NCBI GenBank assembly: GCA_910586555.1
Contig: CAJUJY010000001.1
Span: 1-64,000 of the forward strand
DNA: 64,000 nucleotides
Origin: an uncultured Lachnospiraceae bacterium
GTDB lineage: Bacteria; Bacillota; Clostridia; Lachnospirales; Lachnospiraceae
Reading direction: 5' to 3'
The notes under the pieces were generated by a model. That model had not been told where the DNA came from and did not search any database. It saw only the letters and a program-made list of their open reading frames with translations. Both the position numbers and the translations under genes were made by a program. Position 1 is the first letter of the stretch; each line of letters starts with the position of its first letter. This document shows positions 26,948-36,148 of the stretch, piece by piece.

Positions 26948-29552
26948 AGAATTATTACAGACAACTCCTTTTTGGATTGGAAGATATTCATATTATCGTT
27001 TGGGCAGTACAACATTAAATCAACTTAAAAAGGCAAAAATAATAAATAAACAATCCAAAAAACTCTCTGATAAAAAGCCTGATGGCCTGATTACATTATC
27101 AGGGGGAGTGGTTAAGGCGGTAATTGAATACAAAACACCTGGTGAACTTTCCACAAAAAATAAGATTGCCAAAGCTATTAAGCAGGAGTTAGAAGTTGCA
27201 AAATTTTTGTGCAAATTATTAATTGTCACCGATGGAACAAAGACATTTTGGATAAACGCACTAAACGGAGAAGAAATTAAGAAAAACGGAAAGAACATTC
27301 CATTTATTTTTGATGCAGAAAGAATAGTTAGTGGGGAGATTACAGTTGAAGAAAAAATTGATTTGGAAAATCTAATTGACCAGGCAGAATATTCTTTAAC
27401 AGAAAATGAAAACAATATTGTTGAACCCGAAATATTAGACCCAGCGTCTTTAGCCAAAGAAGTGTGGCAAAAAATTTGGATTAATACAGGAAAAGAACCT
27501 GAGAAATGTCTTTATAATGTTGTCGAAATATTTGTGTTTAAATTTTTAAGTGATATTGGTGTCCTTGAGTATTATAACAATTTTAATAGTGTATATGAAC
27601 GAAAAGAAAGATCAGGTGCATCCGCTGCACTAACTCATTATGCAACAGATTGTAGACGGACAATCAAAAATGATATGTTTCCAAAAGGAGACGATGGCAC
27701 AACTATTTTCAATGGTACAATTTTTGTTAATGAGAAAGGAGAACCCAATTTAAGCCAGGCCGTTTTATTTGCTGATGTTTTAGATTGCTTTCAAAAATAT
27801 GATGAAATTCACGGCTCATTCAAATATGTTACAAAAGAATTTAAAACCAGGTTATATGAAACATTTTTACGACAAAGTGCTGGCGTTAAAAATCTCGGAC
27901 AATACTTTACTCCTCGTAATGTTGTTCAAGCTATGGTTAAAATGTCATCAGCCAATTCATTAAAAAATGGTGCCAGAATATGTGACCCGTTTTGCGGCGT
28001 AGGTGGCTTTATACTTGAAACAATTATTATGAACAAAAACATTTTCCGGGAATTTGAACCAGGTAATGGAATTATTAATCCTAAAATTACAATTATTGGT
28101 TATGATAAAGGTACTGATGAAAAAGATGATGAACGTACAATTATATTGGCAAAAGCAAATATGTTAATTTATTTTTCGGATTTGCTTGCAAAGTATCATA
28201 CAAAAGAACACTTGCATTCATTTTCAAATAATGCTTTTAATAGCGTTTTTCATCTAATCAAATCTAATTTGGGTACTTTTGGGAAAATTGAAGATGAAAA
28301 ATACGACTTGATTTTGACAAATCCACCATATGTTACAAATAGTTCTGCAAATATCAAAAAATCTGCCTCACAACTAATGACTAAGCATAATAAGCCATAC
28401 TATTCCCTTAAAGGACGAGGTGTAGAAACATTAGCATTGGAATGGATTGTTAAAAATCTGAATGACAATGGCGAAGCTATTATTGTTATTCCAGATGGTC
28501 TTTTAACTCAAAAATCTATTATTGCTTATTTGAAAAAGGAGTGCCAAATAAATGCCGTTATATCGTTACCCAAAAATACGTTTTATGCAACTTCAAAAAA
28601 GACATATATAATTGCATTTAATAAAAAGCCATCACACATATTACAAGAATCTCCTGTATTTACTTATATAGTAGGAGAAATTGGAGAAACCCGTGATAGC
28701 AAGCGGTTTACTAATGATATAAATGGTGAAGCAATTAGGAATGATTTAGACGAATGTGTAAAAAATTATTTACTTTTCAAAAATGGTGTTATGGAGTTTA
28801 GTTCTCCAAGAACCAAAACGTATAATTGGTCTGATTTCTCTAAGTTTTCTACGTGGTTAGTAGATAAGAATTTAACTGATGAAGAAAAAATTGAAATAGG
28901 TCTATTGGAACCTGTAAATAAAGTTTCAGAAAATGAGTTTATTGAAGAACTAAAGATTATTGATAGCGAAATTGAAAATTTTATTAAATCCAAAACTGAG
29001 GTTATAGAAAATATAAATTACGTTTCTTTACCACTCAGTAGATTGTTTGACTTTCCCGAAATCAAGGGATTAACAGAAAAGTTTATAAGAAACAATACTG
29101 GTAATATTCCAGTATATGGAGGACGGCAAACAGAAACACCTGTAGGTATGATAGCTGATAATTTGTCTGGTGTAAGATATTTTGAAAATTGTCTTGCATG
29201 GAACAGAGAAGGTTCTGTTGGTTACGTTTTTCTTCATAATCATAAGTTTACAACCAATGACCATCATAGACCTATGATATTAAAAGGTGAATATGTTGGA
29301 AAAATTGACCTAAACTATATTCAACATACTTTACAACAAACAATATTGTCATCTGATGCATTTGAATGGAGTAAAACAGCAAGTAAAGAAAAAATCAAAA
29401 AAATATTAATTAACATTCCAGTTGATGCTAATGGAGAATTTGATTTTAAAATGCAGGAAAAGATATACCTAAGACTTAAAAAATATGACACAATAAAAGA
29501 AAATTTAAGCAAAAAAATTAAAAATCTTAATTCTATGCAACTTGATTTTTAA
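26940..29552 (+). CDS. Single-chain restriction-modification enzyme (nuclease + N6-adenine methylase + TRD; type IIG / fused type I-like)
   Basis: The protein is 870 aa from the ATG at 26940 (AAGGAGG at 9 nt). Residues about 40-110 form a PD-(D/E)xK nuclease domain like HsdR-N: PDG at 47-49 and EYK at 63-65. Residues about 300-570 are an HsdM-like N6-adenine methyltransferase with DPFCGVGG (about 347) and NPPY (about 460). Residues about 640-870 form one type I HsdS-like target-recognition domain ending in a helical segment (IKENLSKKIKNL). One polypeptide thus cuts, methylates and reads DNA. With only one recognition domain it may dimerise on a symmetric site. GC and gene style differ from neighbours (shorter, AT-rich codons), suggesting transfer. 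Confidence 0.85.
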   Translation: MSEELLQTTPFWIGRYSYYRLGSTTLNQLKKAKIINKQSKKLSDKKPDGLITLSGGVVKAVIEYKTPGELSTKNKIAKAIKQELEVAKFLCKLLIVTDGTKTFWINALNGEEIKKNGKNIPFIFDAERIVSGEITVEEKIDLENLIDQAEYSLTENENNIVEPEILDPASLAKEVWQKIWINTGKEPEKCLYNVVEIFVFKFLSDIGVLEYYNNFNSVYERKERSGASAALTHYATDCRRTIKNDMFPKGDDGTTIFNGTIFVNEKGEPNLSQAVLFADVLDCFQKYDEIHGSFKYVTKEFKTRLYETFLRQSAGVKNLGQYFTPRNVVQAMVKMSSANSLKNGARICDPFCGVGGFILETIIMNKNIFREFEPGNGIINPKITIIGYDKGTDEKDDERTIILAKANMLIYFSDLLAKYHTKEHLHSFSNNAFNSVFHLIKSNLGTFGKIEDEKYDLILTNPPYVTNSSANIKKSASQLMTKHNKPYYSLKGRGVETLALEWIVKNLNDNGEAIIVIPDGLLTQKSIIAYLKKECQINAVISLPKNTFYATSKKTYIIAFNKKPSHILQESPVFTYIVGEIGETRDSKRFTNDINGEAIRNDLDECVKNYLLFKNGVMEFSSPRTKTYNWSDFSKFSTWLVDKNLTDEEKIEIGLLEPVNKVSENEFIEELKIIDSEIENFIKSKTEVIENINYVSLPLSRLFDFPEIKGLTEKFIRNNTGNIPVYGGRQTETPVGMIADNLSGVRYFENCLAWNREGSVGYVFLHNHKFTTNDHHRPMILKGEYVGKIDLNYIQHTLQQTILSSDAFEWSKTASKEKIKKILINIPVDANGEFDFKMQEKIYLRLKKYDTIKENLSKKIKNLNSMQLDF

Positions 29553-29559
29553 TATATAA

Positions 29560-29598
29560 GCCGTCGGTTATGGGTAATACCATAGTGGCGGTTTTTCT
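29560..29598 (+). terminator. Terminator after the restriction-modification gene
   Basis: CCG...TTATGG and CCATAG...CGG form an imperfect hairpin with loop GTAATA, followed by GGTTTTT. Confidence 0.55.
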
Positions 29599-29683
29599 GT
29601 GCCTGCCGGGTACAGAAGAAATCCCAGAGGACTACAAGAAAAAGGAGAAAGACCTTGAAAATATGGGGTGGATAGAAGATTGA
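29570..29683 (+). pseudogene. Possible C-terminal gene remnant (37 codons)
   Basis: An in-frame stretch ending GTEEIPEDYKKKEKDLENMG-WIED and a stop lies downstream of the restriction-modification gene. Its charged helical sequence looks like the tail of a real protein, but the start lies within the terminator and there is no ribosome-binding site. It may be the end of a gene replaced by the incoming enzyme. I do not know the family. Confidence 0.3.
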
Positions 29684-29707
29684 ATAGATAAATTGTAATT
29701 TAAACTA

Positions 29708-29733
29708 AGGCGGTACTTTTATAAGCACCGCCT
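29708..29733. terminator. Short hairpin terminator
   Basis: AGGCGGT and ACCGCCT close a 12-nt loop. It lies between convergent genes and probably ends transcription of the BACON-domain gene or of incoming plus-strand transcripts. Confidence 0.5.
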
Positions 29734-29789
29734 GTATATGTATAAATAAGCTATATAAAAATTAATACCTGGAAATTTGTATTTTATAT

Positions 29790-32534
29790 CTATTTCATTT
29801 TAGATAATTTTACTTTTCGTTTATCAACAGTTATCCTTACTTTAAATGTTTTAGAACTTCCAGTTTCTGCTGTTACCTTTACAGTAATAACCGCTTTTCC
29901 TTTTTTAATTCCTTTTACAACACCTTTTGAATTTACAGTCGCAACTTTTTTCTTACTGCTTGAAAATTTCACGCTCTTAATATCACTTGCATATAACCCT
30001 TCTGGATAGTCAAGTTTTATTTTTGAAGTTTTACCTTTTTTAAAAGTCTTTTTTGTAATGTGTATTGAAAGCTGTTTTAAAAGTTCATCAGTGGACACTT
30101 CCCTTTCTGCCTGGCTTACTTCAACTGTATAACTTCCAGCACCAGGGGCACTTATTGTTACACTTCCGTTTCTTTGTTCGCGTTCAGTGTTTTCTTTTAC
30201 AATAATATAAAATTGCCCGTTTCCTATGCCATCAACATAAGAATACCCTGTTGTATCATATCTGTCTTTTGTAACCTTAATCCAGCTATCCGATGTTGTA
30301 ACTGTCCATTTTGTAGTTTCCCCTGCATAAACTTTTATGGATTCACTTATACTCTGCACAGATTCATCAAACTCTGCCAGTTCACTGTCTACTTGTAAAG
30401 ATGCTTCTTCTTTGCCAGACTGTGTAACAGTAATCTCTTTAGAAAGTTTTCCTGATTCATGTGATATAGTAATTGTTGCTGTACGGCTGCTGCCAGTATT
30501 TTTATCTGCAACAAGATAAACATTTGAATCTTTGTTTAAAGTTATTTCCCCTAGCCCATCTGCAAAATAAGAAGTATTCACTGCTGAAACCCTTAACCAG
30601 TCTGGCTCATCAGATATTACTGTAAATGAACCTGTGTTTGATGTCTGCACTTTTATAACATTATTATAAAATGTTCCATTGCTTTCTGCCTCTTTGTTTG
30701 TACTGTCTACATCAAGAACCGATTTCATACCTTCCTGGCTTAATTTAATTGTTTCTTTAAGCTTTCCATCTTCATGTGTTATAGTAATTGTCCCTGTTCT
30801 TGCTGCATTTGCCATATTTTCATCTACAAAAACATAAAATGTCCCATCTGTTTTAAAAGATATATCAGAAGATGCTTCTGCTTTAGAACTGCTTTTTCCA
30901 ATTTTTATCCATGCTGATTTGCCATTATCTACAGTAAAACCTCCTGTATTATTTGTTTTAACATTTACAGAAGATATGCTTGTTGTCCCTTTTGCATTTG
31001 CAGTAATCTTTGAAGCAGAAACAGTTAATTTTGATTCTGTAAATTCCTGTTTTACTTCAACTGTTTTTGTTTCTGTCCTGTCACTGTTTTTTGCTGTAAT
31101 TTTAATATTGCCTGTACGTGAAGATGTGCCTGCATTTTTATCTGCAAATACATAAAAACTTGCATTACCACCACTTGTATATTCTATCTTGTTTAAAGCT
31201 GATGAAATATTATTATTTTTGCATATTTTTAACCAGGAAACACCATTAGTTTCAATTATAATACTATCTGCCTTTGATGCAGACACATCTATCTTATTAT
31301 CTTTAAAACTTCCATTACCATCTGCACTAAGCTTTTCTGGACTAACTTCCAGTGTTATCCTTGTATCTGGTGTAGCTGTAGGTGTTGGTGACGGGCTTGG
31401 TGTTACAACAGGTGTAGGTGTTGCCGGTTTTGGTGATGGTGTTACCGGTTCTGGTGATGGTGTTATTGGTTCTGGTGATGGTGTAACCGGTTCTGGTGAT
31501 GGCGTCTGTGGTCTTGGTGTTACTGTATCTGGTGATGGTGTTGCTGGTTTTGGTGATGGCGTAACTGTGTCAAATGTTGTACAAATAATTGGAGTTGGTG
31601 ATGGTGTTACTGGCTTTGGGATATATATATTGTTATCTTGCTCTGCCCCGTCTTGTATTACATTTATTGTTGTACTTGCCCTTCCTGTTGCATGTGTAAG
31701 GGTTATACTTCCATACCTCTGGCTTGAAGACGTATTTTCTTCTACCATTATGTATAAATCATCACTATCATCAAATGATACCTTAGTTTTATTAGCATTA
31801 CTTGGATAATATTTTCCTAACTTTATCCAGCTATTATTTGAAACAGCTTCAAAGCCTCCACTATTACCAGTACTTACCCATACTGAATCATTGTATCCAT
31901 CTGCTTCTGCTCTTATAGTATCTGTTGCTTCTATTTTAATTGTTGGTTCATATAATGTCCTAGGATTTCCCCAGCTTGAAAGCCCTCTGTAAACATACTT
32001 GCTTCCATATCTTCCTTCATCAAAACCATAGTGCTTAAAATGCCCCAGAAGTTCAAGATAAGTAAAGTCTTTAAATTCACCATAGTAATTTTCTTTATAC
32101 ATTTTGCCATAATAATATTTAGAAGATGCACGTCCTTCTTCATACCCATAATTCATAAAGTGTGTCAATGCAGCTTCATAATCATTGCCATATACCGTTT
32201 TTAAATCACCATTCTGTTCCAGATAATATTTTGGATCCCATATTGGTGAACTTACCCTGCCTTCTTTAATACCATCATTTTTCCAATGGTTATATAAAGA
32301 TGGTACATCATAACCAAATGCAAGCATAATGTCATAGTTATTGTCAGCATAAAAAAGCGGGTCAAAACATAATTCTTCTAAAATCAGCCTGTCAAGGGCT
32401 GCCCCTCTGTTATCCCTGTTATCTCTGTTATCTCTGTTATTATGCACTTCATCTCTTACCGCAGCAGTACTTCCTTGTGGAATTACCAGTGCAATAATTA
32501 AGAAAAAGACCAGCCATTTAGATTTTTTAAACAT
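29790..32534 (-). CDS. Secreted multi-domain protein with BACON-like repeats and Ig-like domain
   Basis: The protein is 914 aa from the ATG at 32534, which follows GGGGGA. A signal peptide (residues 6-25) is followed by RDN repeats (NRDNRDNRDNRG). Next come four helical YY-x-NPDL-like modules such as DPKYYLEQNGDLKTVYGNDYEAALTHF with HxxNxGYxEGR endings (about 40-185). A first BACON-like domain (SNNSWIKLG), a Pro/Thr/Ser linker with TPSPEP repeats, four more BACON-like domains (VSWLKICK, SAWIKIGK, PDWLRVSA, DSWIKVTK) and a C-terminal Big_2 Ig-like domain (VATVNSKGVVKGIKKGKAVI) complete it. BACON domains usually bind glycans or mucin. No wall anchor is visible. Confidence 0.8.
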   Translation of the reverse strand: MFKKSKWLVFFLIIALVIPQGSTAAVRDEVHNNRDNRDNRDNRGAALDRLILEELCFDPLFYADNNYDIMLAFGYDVPSLYNHWKNDGIKEGRVSSPIWDPKYYLEQNGDLKTVYGNDYEAALTHFMNYGYEEGRASSKYYYGKMYKENYYGEFKDFTYLELLGHFKHYGFDEGRYGSKYVYRGLSSWGNPRTLYEPTIKIEATDTIRAEADGYNDSVWVSTGNSGGFEAVSNNSWIKLGKYYPSNANKTKVSFDDSDDLYIMVEENTSSSQRYGSITLTHATGRASTTINVIQDGAEQDNNIYIPKPVTPSPTPIICTTFDTVTPSPKPATPSPDTVTPRPQTPSPEPVTPSPEPITPSPEPVTPSPKPATPTPVVTPSPSPTPTATPDTRITLEVSPEKLSADGNGSFKDNKIDVSASKADSIIIETNGVSWLKICKNNNISSALNKIEYTSGGNASFYVFADKNAGTSSRTGNIKITAKNSDRTETKTVEVKQEFTESKLTVSASKITANAKGTTSISSVNVKTNNTGGFTVDNGKSAWIKIGKSSSKAEASSDISFKTDGTFYVFVDENMANAARTGTITITHEDGKLKETIKLSQEGMKSVLDVDSTNKEAESNGTFYNNVIKVQTSNTGSFTVISDEPDWLRVSAVNTSYFADGLGEITLNKDSNVYLVADKNTGSSRTATITISHESGKLSKEITVTQSGKEEASLQVDSELAEFDESVQSISESIKVYAGETTKWTVTTSDSWIKVTKDRYDTTGYSYVDGIGNGQFYIIVKENTEREQRNGSVTISAPGAGSYTVEVSQAEREVSTDELLKQLSIHITKKTFKKGKTSKIKLDYPEGLYASDIKSVKFSSSKKKVATVNSKGVVKGIKKGKAVITVKVTAETGSSKTFKVRITVDKRKVKLSKMK
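31380..31600. repeat. Pro/Thr/Ser-encoding tandem repeats
   Basis: Repeated units of about 24 bp around GGTGATGGTGTTACTGG-like sequence encode TPSPEPVT on the minus strand. They make the linker of the BACON-domain protein length-variable. Confidence 0.7.
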
Positions 32535-32642
32535 AATAATTCCCCCTGTCAACCTTTTATATTATAGTTACCTGGTTTTTAATCTTTATTAACAAATTAC
32601 CTGGTTCTATTTTATAAAGATATAAAATCTTAAGTTATAAAG

Positions 32643-32687
32643 GCTTCTTATACTAGAAAGAGTAAAATCTTCTCTAATATAAGAAGC
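32643..32687 (-). terminator. Hairpin downstream of the vWA gene
   Basis: GCTTCTTATACTAGA (32643-32657) pairs with TCTAATATAAGAAGC (32673-32687), 15 bp with one mismatch. The T-run after it on the minus strand is weak. Confidence 0.45.
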
Positions 32688-32783
32688 AGCAATAAATTTA
32701 TATGTAAATTAATAAACTGGCAATGCTTGTTTACAAATATTACAGATTGCAAATGCCTGCCTGGTTTTTATCTTTGTATTATG

Positions 32784-34238
32784 TTATTTAACATATACAG
32801 TAGTCTTATAAATATACTCTTTACCATCTGCCAGTGTAATAGTAGTTTTTATAATTGCCTTTCCTTTTTTCTTAGTGGTCACTTTCCCCTCTTCATTTAC
32901 AGATGCTATACTGCTTTTTGTAGAACGGTATTCAATTCTATTTATATCATTTTCAAGTATATCATCAATTTCTTCCTGTTCTTTATCTCTGGTAAATTCT
33001 TTTGATAATGCAGTTTTAATTTTAAAGCTTTTATTTTTACTAATTGTTTTTTTAGCAGGTGTTACTTTAATATCTTCTTTAGATATTTCAATGGCTATTA
33101 TTTTTTCATCAGATCCATTGTCAATTACATTTATATCATAACTGCCTTTAAACCCGCCGTCTTCAGTTGTTGCAGTTACTTTAGTTTTTCCTTCACTTAC
33201 ACCGGTCACAGTACATTCCAGTGTATCAGAAGAAACGTCAATGCTTGCAACCTCTTCATCTTCAACACTCCATTCAACAGTTTTATTCTCTGCCGTTTCA
33301 GGCAGGATAACAGCATTTAATTTCGTATAATTGCCAATTTTAATAGTGCTTTTCCCATCACATGTCACTTTAATGCTTTCTACTACTTTTTTCTCTACTC
33401 TTTCAGTTTCTCTTTCTATTGTTTTAAATATAACATCTGCCAGTTTAATTAAATCATTTGAAAAAGTGGCAGAATTTATATTTAAAATATTTTCTGGTGT
33501 TCCAGTCATATTTAAATAATAATCATGTGCCCAGGTACTTGTAATTACAGATGTATTTATTTTCTGTTCTTTTAATTTCTCAATTATTGTTTTTTCTGTA
33601 TATCCAAAACTATTATTCTCTTTAAAATTTGCATCTGAAAGGACTATAGCAAATTTATGGGTTTCACCTTCGGTATCTTTCCTTCCAAAATCAAATGTTT
33701 TGCCATCAACTATATACCCTAATGCATCAATAACTGTTTCCGGGTTGTCACCTCCGCCAGCAACGCCAGATTTTACAATACCAAGTGTTTTTACAAGCTC
33801 TGATGTTGACTTATGCCATACATTTCCATCAACTGCATGGACAATAGTACTGTCTTTCCCATCGTATGTAATATCTTTATATTCAACAACTGCCATGCGT
33901 ACATCTACGCCCTTATCCTCAAGATATTTAGAAAATGCCTTAACATTATCAGCAACATTTTGTATATATGGCCCCATAGAACCAGTTGAATCAATTACAA
34001 ATACAATATCTGCTGGTTCAATTATATCTACTATTTCTTTATCTTTTATAATTACATCTTCTTCACGTTTTTCTGTTTCAACTTTTGTATTTACTTCTGT
34101 TTTCTCTTCCTGCCCGCCGCTGTTTTCTTCTTCTGACTCTATACTGTGCCTGTTTACTACTACTGCACCTGCATTAACAGATGGGACTGCCAGTGCTGCA
34201 CATAAAATCCCTGTTAGTAAAAACCTTACTTTCCTCAT
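32784..34238 (-). CDS. Secreted von Willebrand factor type A domain protein
   Basis: This 484-aa protein has a signal peptide (residues 5-24), an acidic/basic linker, and a vWA domain at about residues 75-270 with an intact MIDAS (DSTGSMG at about 84-90, later Thr and Asp). An Ig-like Big_2 domain lies at about 290-370 (VEWSVEDEEVASIDVSSD). A C-terminal Ig-like region ends IASVNEEGKVTTKKKGKAII...TTVYVK. The vWA domain probably binds a ligand through a divalent metal. Its C-terminal 90 residues are clearly homologous to the end of the neighbouring 165-aa protein at 34359-34856, so the two likely came from duplication and may share a partner. Confidence 0.8.
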   Translation of the reverse strand: MRKVRFLLTGILCAALAVPSVNAGAVVVNRHSIESEEENSGGQEEKTEVNTKVETEKREEDVIIKDKEIVDIIEPADIVFVIDSTGSMGPYIQNVADNVKAFSKYLEDKGVDVRMAVVEYKDITYDGKDSTIVHAVDGNVWHKSTSELVKTLGIVKSGVAGGGDNPETVIDALGYIVDGKTFDFGRKDTEGETHKFAIVLSDANFKENNSFGYTEKTIIEKLKEQKINTSVITSTWAHDYYLNMTGTPENILNINSATFSNDLIKLADVIFKTIERETERVEKKVVESIKVTCDGKSTIKIGNYTKLNAVILPETAENKTVEWSVEDEEVASIDVSSDTLECTVTGVSEGKTKVTATTEDGGFKGSYDINVIDNGSDEKIIAIEISKEDIKVTPAKKTISKNKSFKIKTALSKEFTRDKEQEEIDDILENDINRIEYRSTKSSIASVNEEGKVTTKKKGKAIIKTTITLADGKEYIYKTTVYVK

Positions 34239-34358
34239 TATCCATCACTCCTTAATTTTATATACTTGCCAGTTATTGTTCAAACAGGGATTAGATAATA
34301 CCAGATACCTTCCAATATATCCTCTCCCTGTTCTTATACTACAATATTTTATTTTAAC

Positions 34359-34856
34359 TTATCTTGTTACATAAACCTTTGTCTTATAAGTACCTTCTGA
34401 ACCATCCCTGAATGTTACTGTTGTTTTAATAATAGCACTTCCCTTTTTCTTTCCTTTTACCTTGCCTTTACTATTTACCATTGCAACAGAACTTTTACTA
34501 GAACGGAATGTAATATTATCAATATTTTCTTCGATTAATTCGTCCCATTCTTCATCTGGCAAATCCCCATACTCTTTTTCAAAATCATCACTTGGGTATA
34601 AATCAATTGTAAATGTTTTACCAACTTTAATAGTTTTCTTTGCAGGGCTTGCAACCACATATCCCTTTGTAAGTTCATAGCCTATTTCTGTAAAATCATC
34701 ATCTTCGTCATCCCAGTCCTCATCCTCATCATCCCAGTCATCTTCATCCTTCTGTGCTGCCATTACTTCTGATGTATTTGTTAAAATGTTGGTTACAGGT
34801 ACTGAAGATGCCCCTACTATAGCAGCCAGTCCTAATACTAAGAATTTTTTCCTCAT
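34359..34856 (-). CDS. Small secreted Ig-like protein with an Asp-rich segment
   Basis: This 165-aa protein has a signal peptide (residues 4-24) and an Asp/Trp/Glu segment (DEDDWDDEDEDWDDEDDD, about 36-54) that could bind calcium or other cations. Its Ig-like C-terminal domain has FRSSKSSVAMVNSKGKVKGKKKG and ends KTKVYVTR. The last 90 residues match the end of the upstream vWA protein almost motif for motif. It lies 120 bp upstream of that gene on the same strand. Confidence 0.75.
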   Translation of the reverse strand: MRKKFLVLGLAAIVGASSVPVTNILTNTSEVMAAQKDEDDWDDEDEDWDDEDDDFTEIGYELTKGYVVASPAKKTIKVGKTFTIDLYPSDDFEKEYGDLPDEEWDELIEENIDNITFRSSKSSVAMVNSKGKVKGKKKGSAIIKTTVTFRDGSEGTYKTKVYVTR

Positions 34857-35060
34857 AATTCTTTATCCCCTTTCCTGTTATATGACTTAAAAAGTATACT
34901 TTTACAGTTTTCAAAAAATAGCTGAAAACTATGGTTAGTTTACAGCATATTATACAAAATGTCAATAGCAATTCTAAGATTTTACCAACAGGTTACATAA
35001 ATAAATAAAATAAATTTTGGAAGATGAAAAAGTATACCATTTCAGACTGGATACTTCACT

Positions 35061-35672
35061 TCAATATTCTTCTTTTTCATACTTTACAGCTTTGCTGTAA
35101 AATGTTTTTTCTTTCATATTACAGGCTTTTGCCGCCTCTTTTATTGAAATTTTGCCGTTCCTCCAGTCTTTGCGCATTTTATGGAAATTATCTGGGACAG
35201 GAATTGGAGGCCTGCCAAATTTAACGCCTCTTGTTTTAGCAGCTACTATACCCTCTGCCTGCCTCTGCCTTATATTTGCGCGTTCGTTCTCTGCTACAAA
35301 TCCAAGTAATGAAAGTACAATATCACTTATAAATGTACCTAAAAGGTTTTTATCCCGCCTGGTATCAAGAAGCGGCATATCAATTACTACAATATCTGCT
35401 CCTTTTTCTTTAGTAATAATGCGCCACTGTTCATTTAAATCCATATAATTCCTTCCCAGACGGTCAATAGATTTTACGTACAATACAGAATTGCTATCCA
35501 GTTTTTTAATAAGTTTTTTATACTGTGGACGGTCAAAATCCTTTCCTGAAAGCTTGTCCATATAAATCTGCTTCTCTGGTATACCAATTCCAAGTAATGC
35601 CATTTTCTGCCTGTCTTCGTTCTGTTCTCTGCTGGATACCCTCATGTAACCATAAATTTTTTGTCCTTCCAT
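35061..35672 (-). CDS. Serine recombinase of the resolvase/invertase family
   Basis: This 203-aa protein has an N-terminal catalytic domain with the nucleophile in YMRVSSREQNEDRQ (Ser 13 or 14), KSIDRLGRNY (active-site Arg and the long helix) and NERANIRQRQAEGI. The C-terminal helix-turn-helix is KISIKEAAKACNMKEKTFYSKAVK. It is the size of Tn3 resolvases and DNA invertases. It could resolve, invert or mobilise DNA. No transposase lies next to it. It sits between secreted-protein genes and a decayed region containing a hicB remnant, and so marks mobile DNA. Confidence 0.88.
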   Translation of the reverse strand: MEGQKIYGYMRVSSREQNEDRQKMALLGIGIPEKQIYMDKLSGKDFDRPQYKKLIKKLDSNSVLYVKSIDRLGRNYMDLNEQWRIITKEKGADIVVIDMPLLDTRRDKNLLGTFISDIVLSLLGFVAENERANIRQRQAEGIVAAKTRGVKFGRPPIPVPDNFHKMRKDWRNGKISIKEAAKACNMKEKTFYSKAVKYEKEEY

Positions 35673-35785
35673 AATATTCCTCCATAAATAATTTATATAA
35701 GCATTTAAAATAACCTGCCATATTTTATTTTAATATAAATATTATTATCCAGCATATTTATTTGTATTACTCTGCTATTTATTAA

Positions 35786-35918
35786 AATTGGAAGCCTGGA
35801 AGCTTATAGAAAAACCCTGACTATTCCAGTATGGCTAAATAATACCGCCTTGGAAATAGGTATTAATTTTTCACAAGTATTACAAGAAGCTTTGATTGCA
35901 AAGATACAAACACAGTGA
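35786..35918 (+). pseudogene. Remnant of a HicB-type antitoxin (C-terminal part)
   Basis: An in-frame stretch ending at a TGA at 35916-35918 reads YRKTLTIPVWLNNTALEIGI, then NFSQVLQEALIAKIQTQ. The pattern TIPxWLNxxAxExGINFSQVLQEAL is the ribbon-helix-helix C-terminus of HicB antitoxins. No start codon, N-terminal HicB domain or HicA toxin is present upstream, so the module is decayed. The surrounding 35673-36148 holds no other gene. Confidence 0.6.
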
Positions 35919-35952
35919 CTTGTAGAACGATATAACTATATCCCAAAATATA

Positions 35953-35993
35953 AACAAACTGGTTATCAGCCACATAGCAATAACCAGTTTGTT
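35953..35993. terminator. Bidirectional hairpin terminator
   Basis: AACAAACTGGTTAT and its exact complement form a 14-bp stem with a 13-nt loop, followed by TCTTTTGTTTTT. Confidence 0.75.
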
Positions 35994-36148
35994 CTTTTGT
36001 TTTTACTAATCCTCTCAATTTGTGATTTAAAATTACCAGTAAAATGTCCTGAAACAAACATTAAAAAAATTCATTAATATAAGTTCTTTACTGGTTATTC
36101 AAAAGTATCATCAGGATAAAATAACAGAAATCATAATTTCAACAGCAG

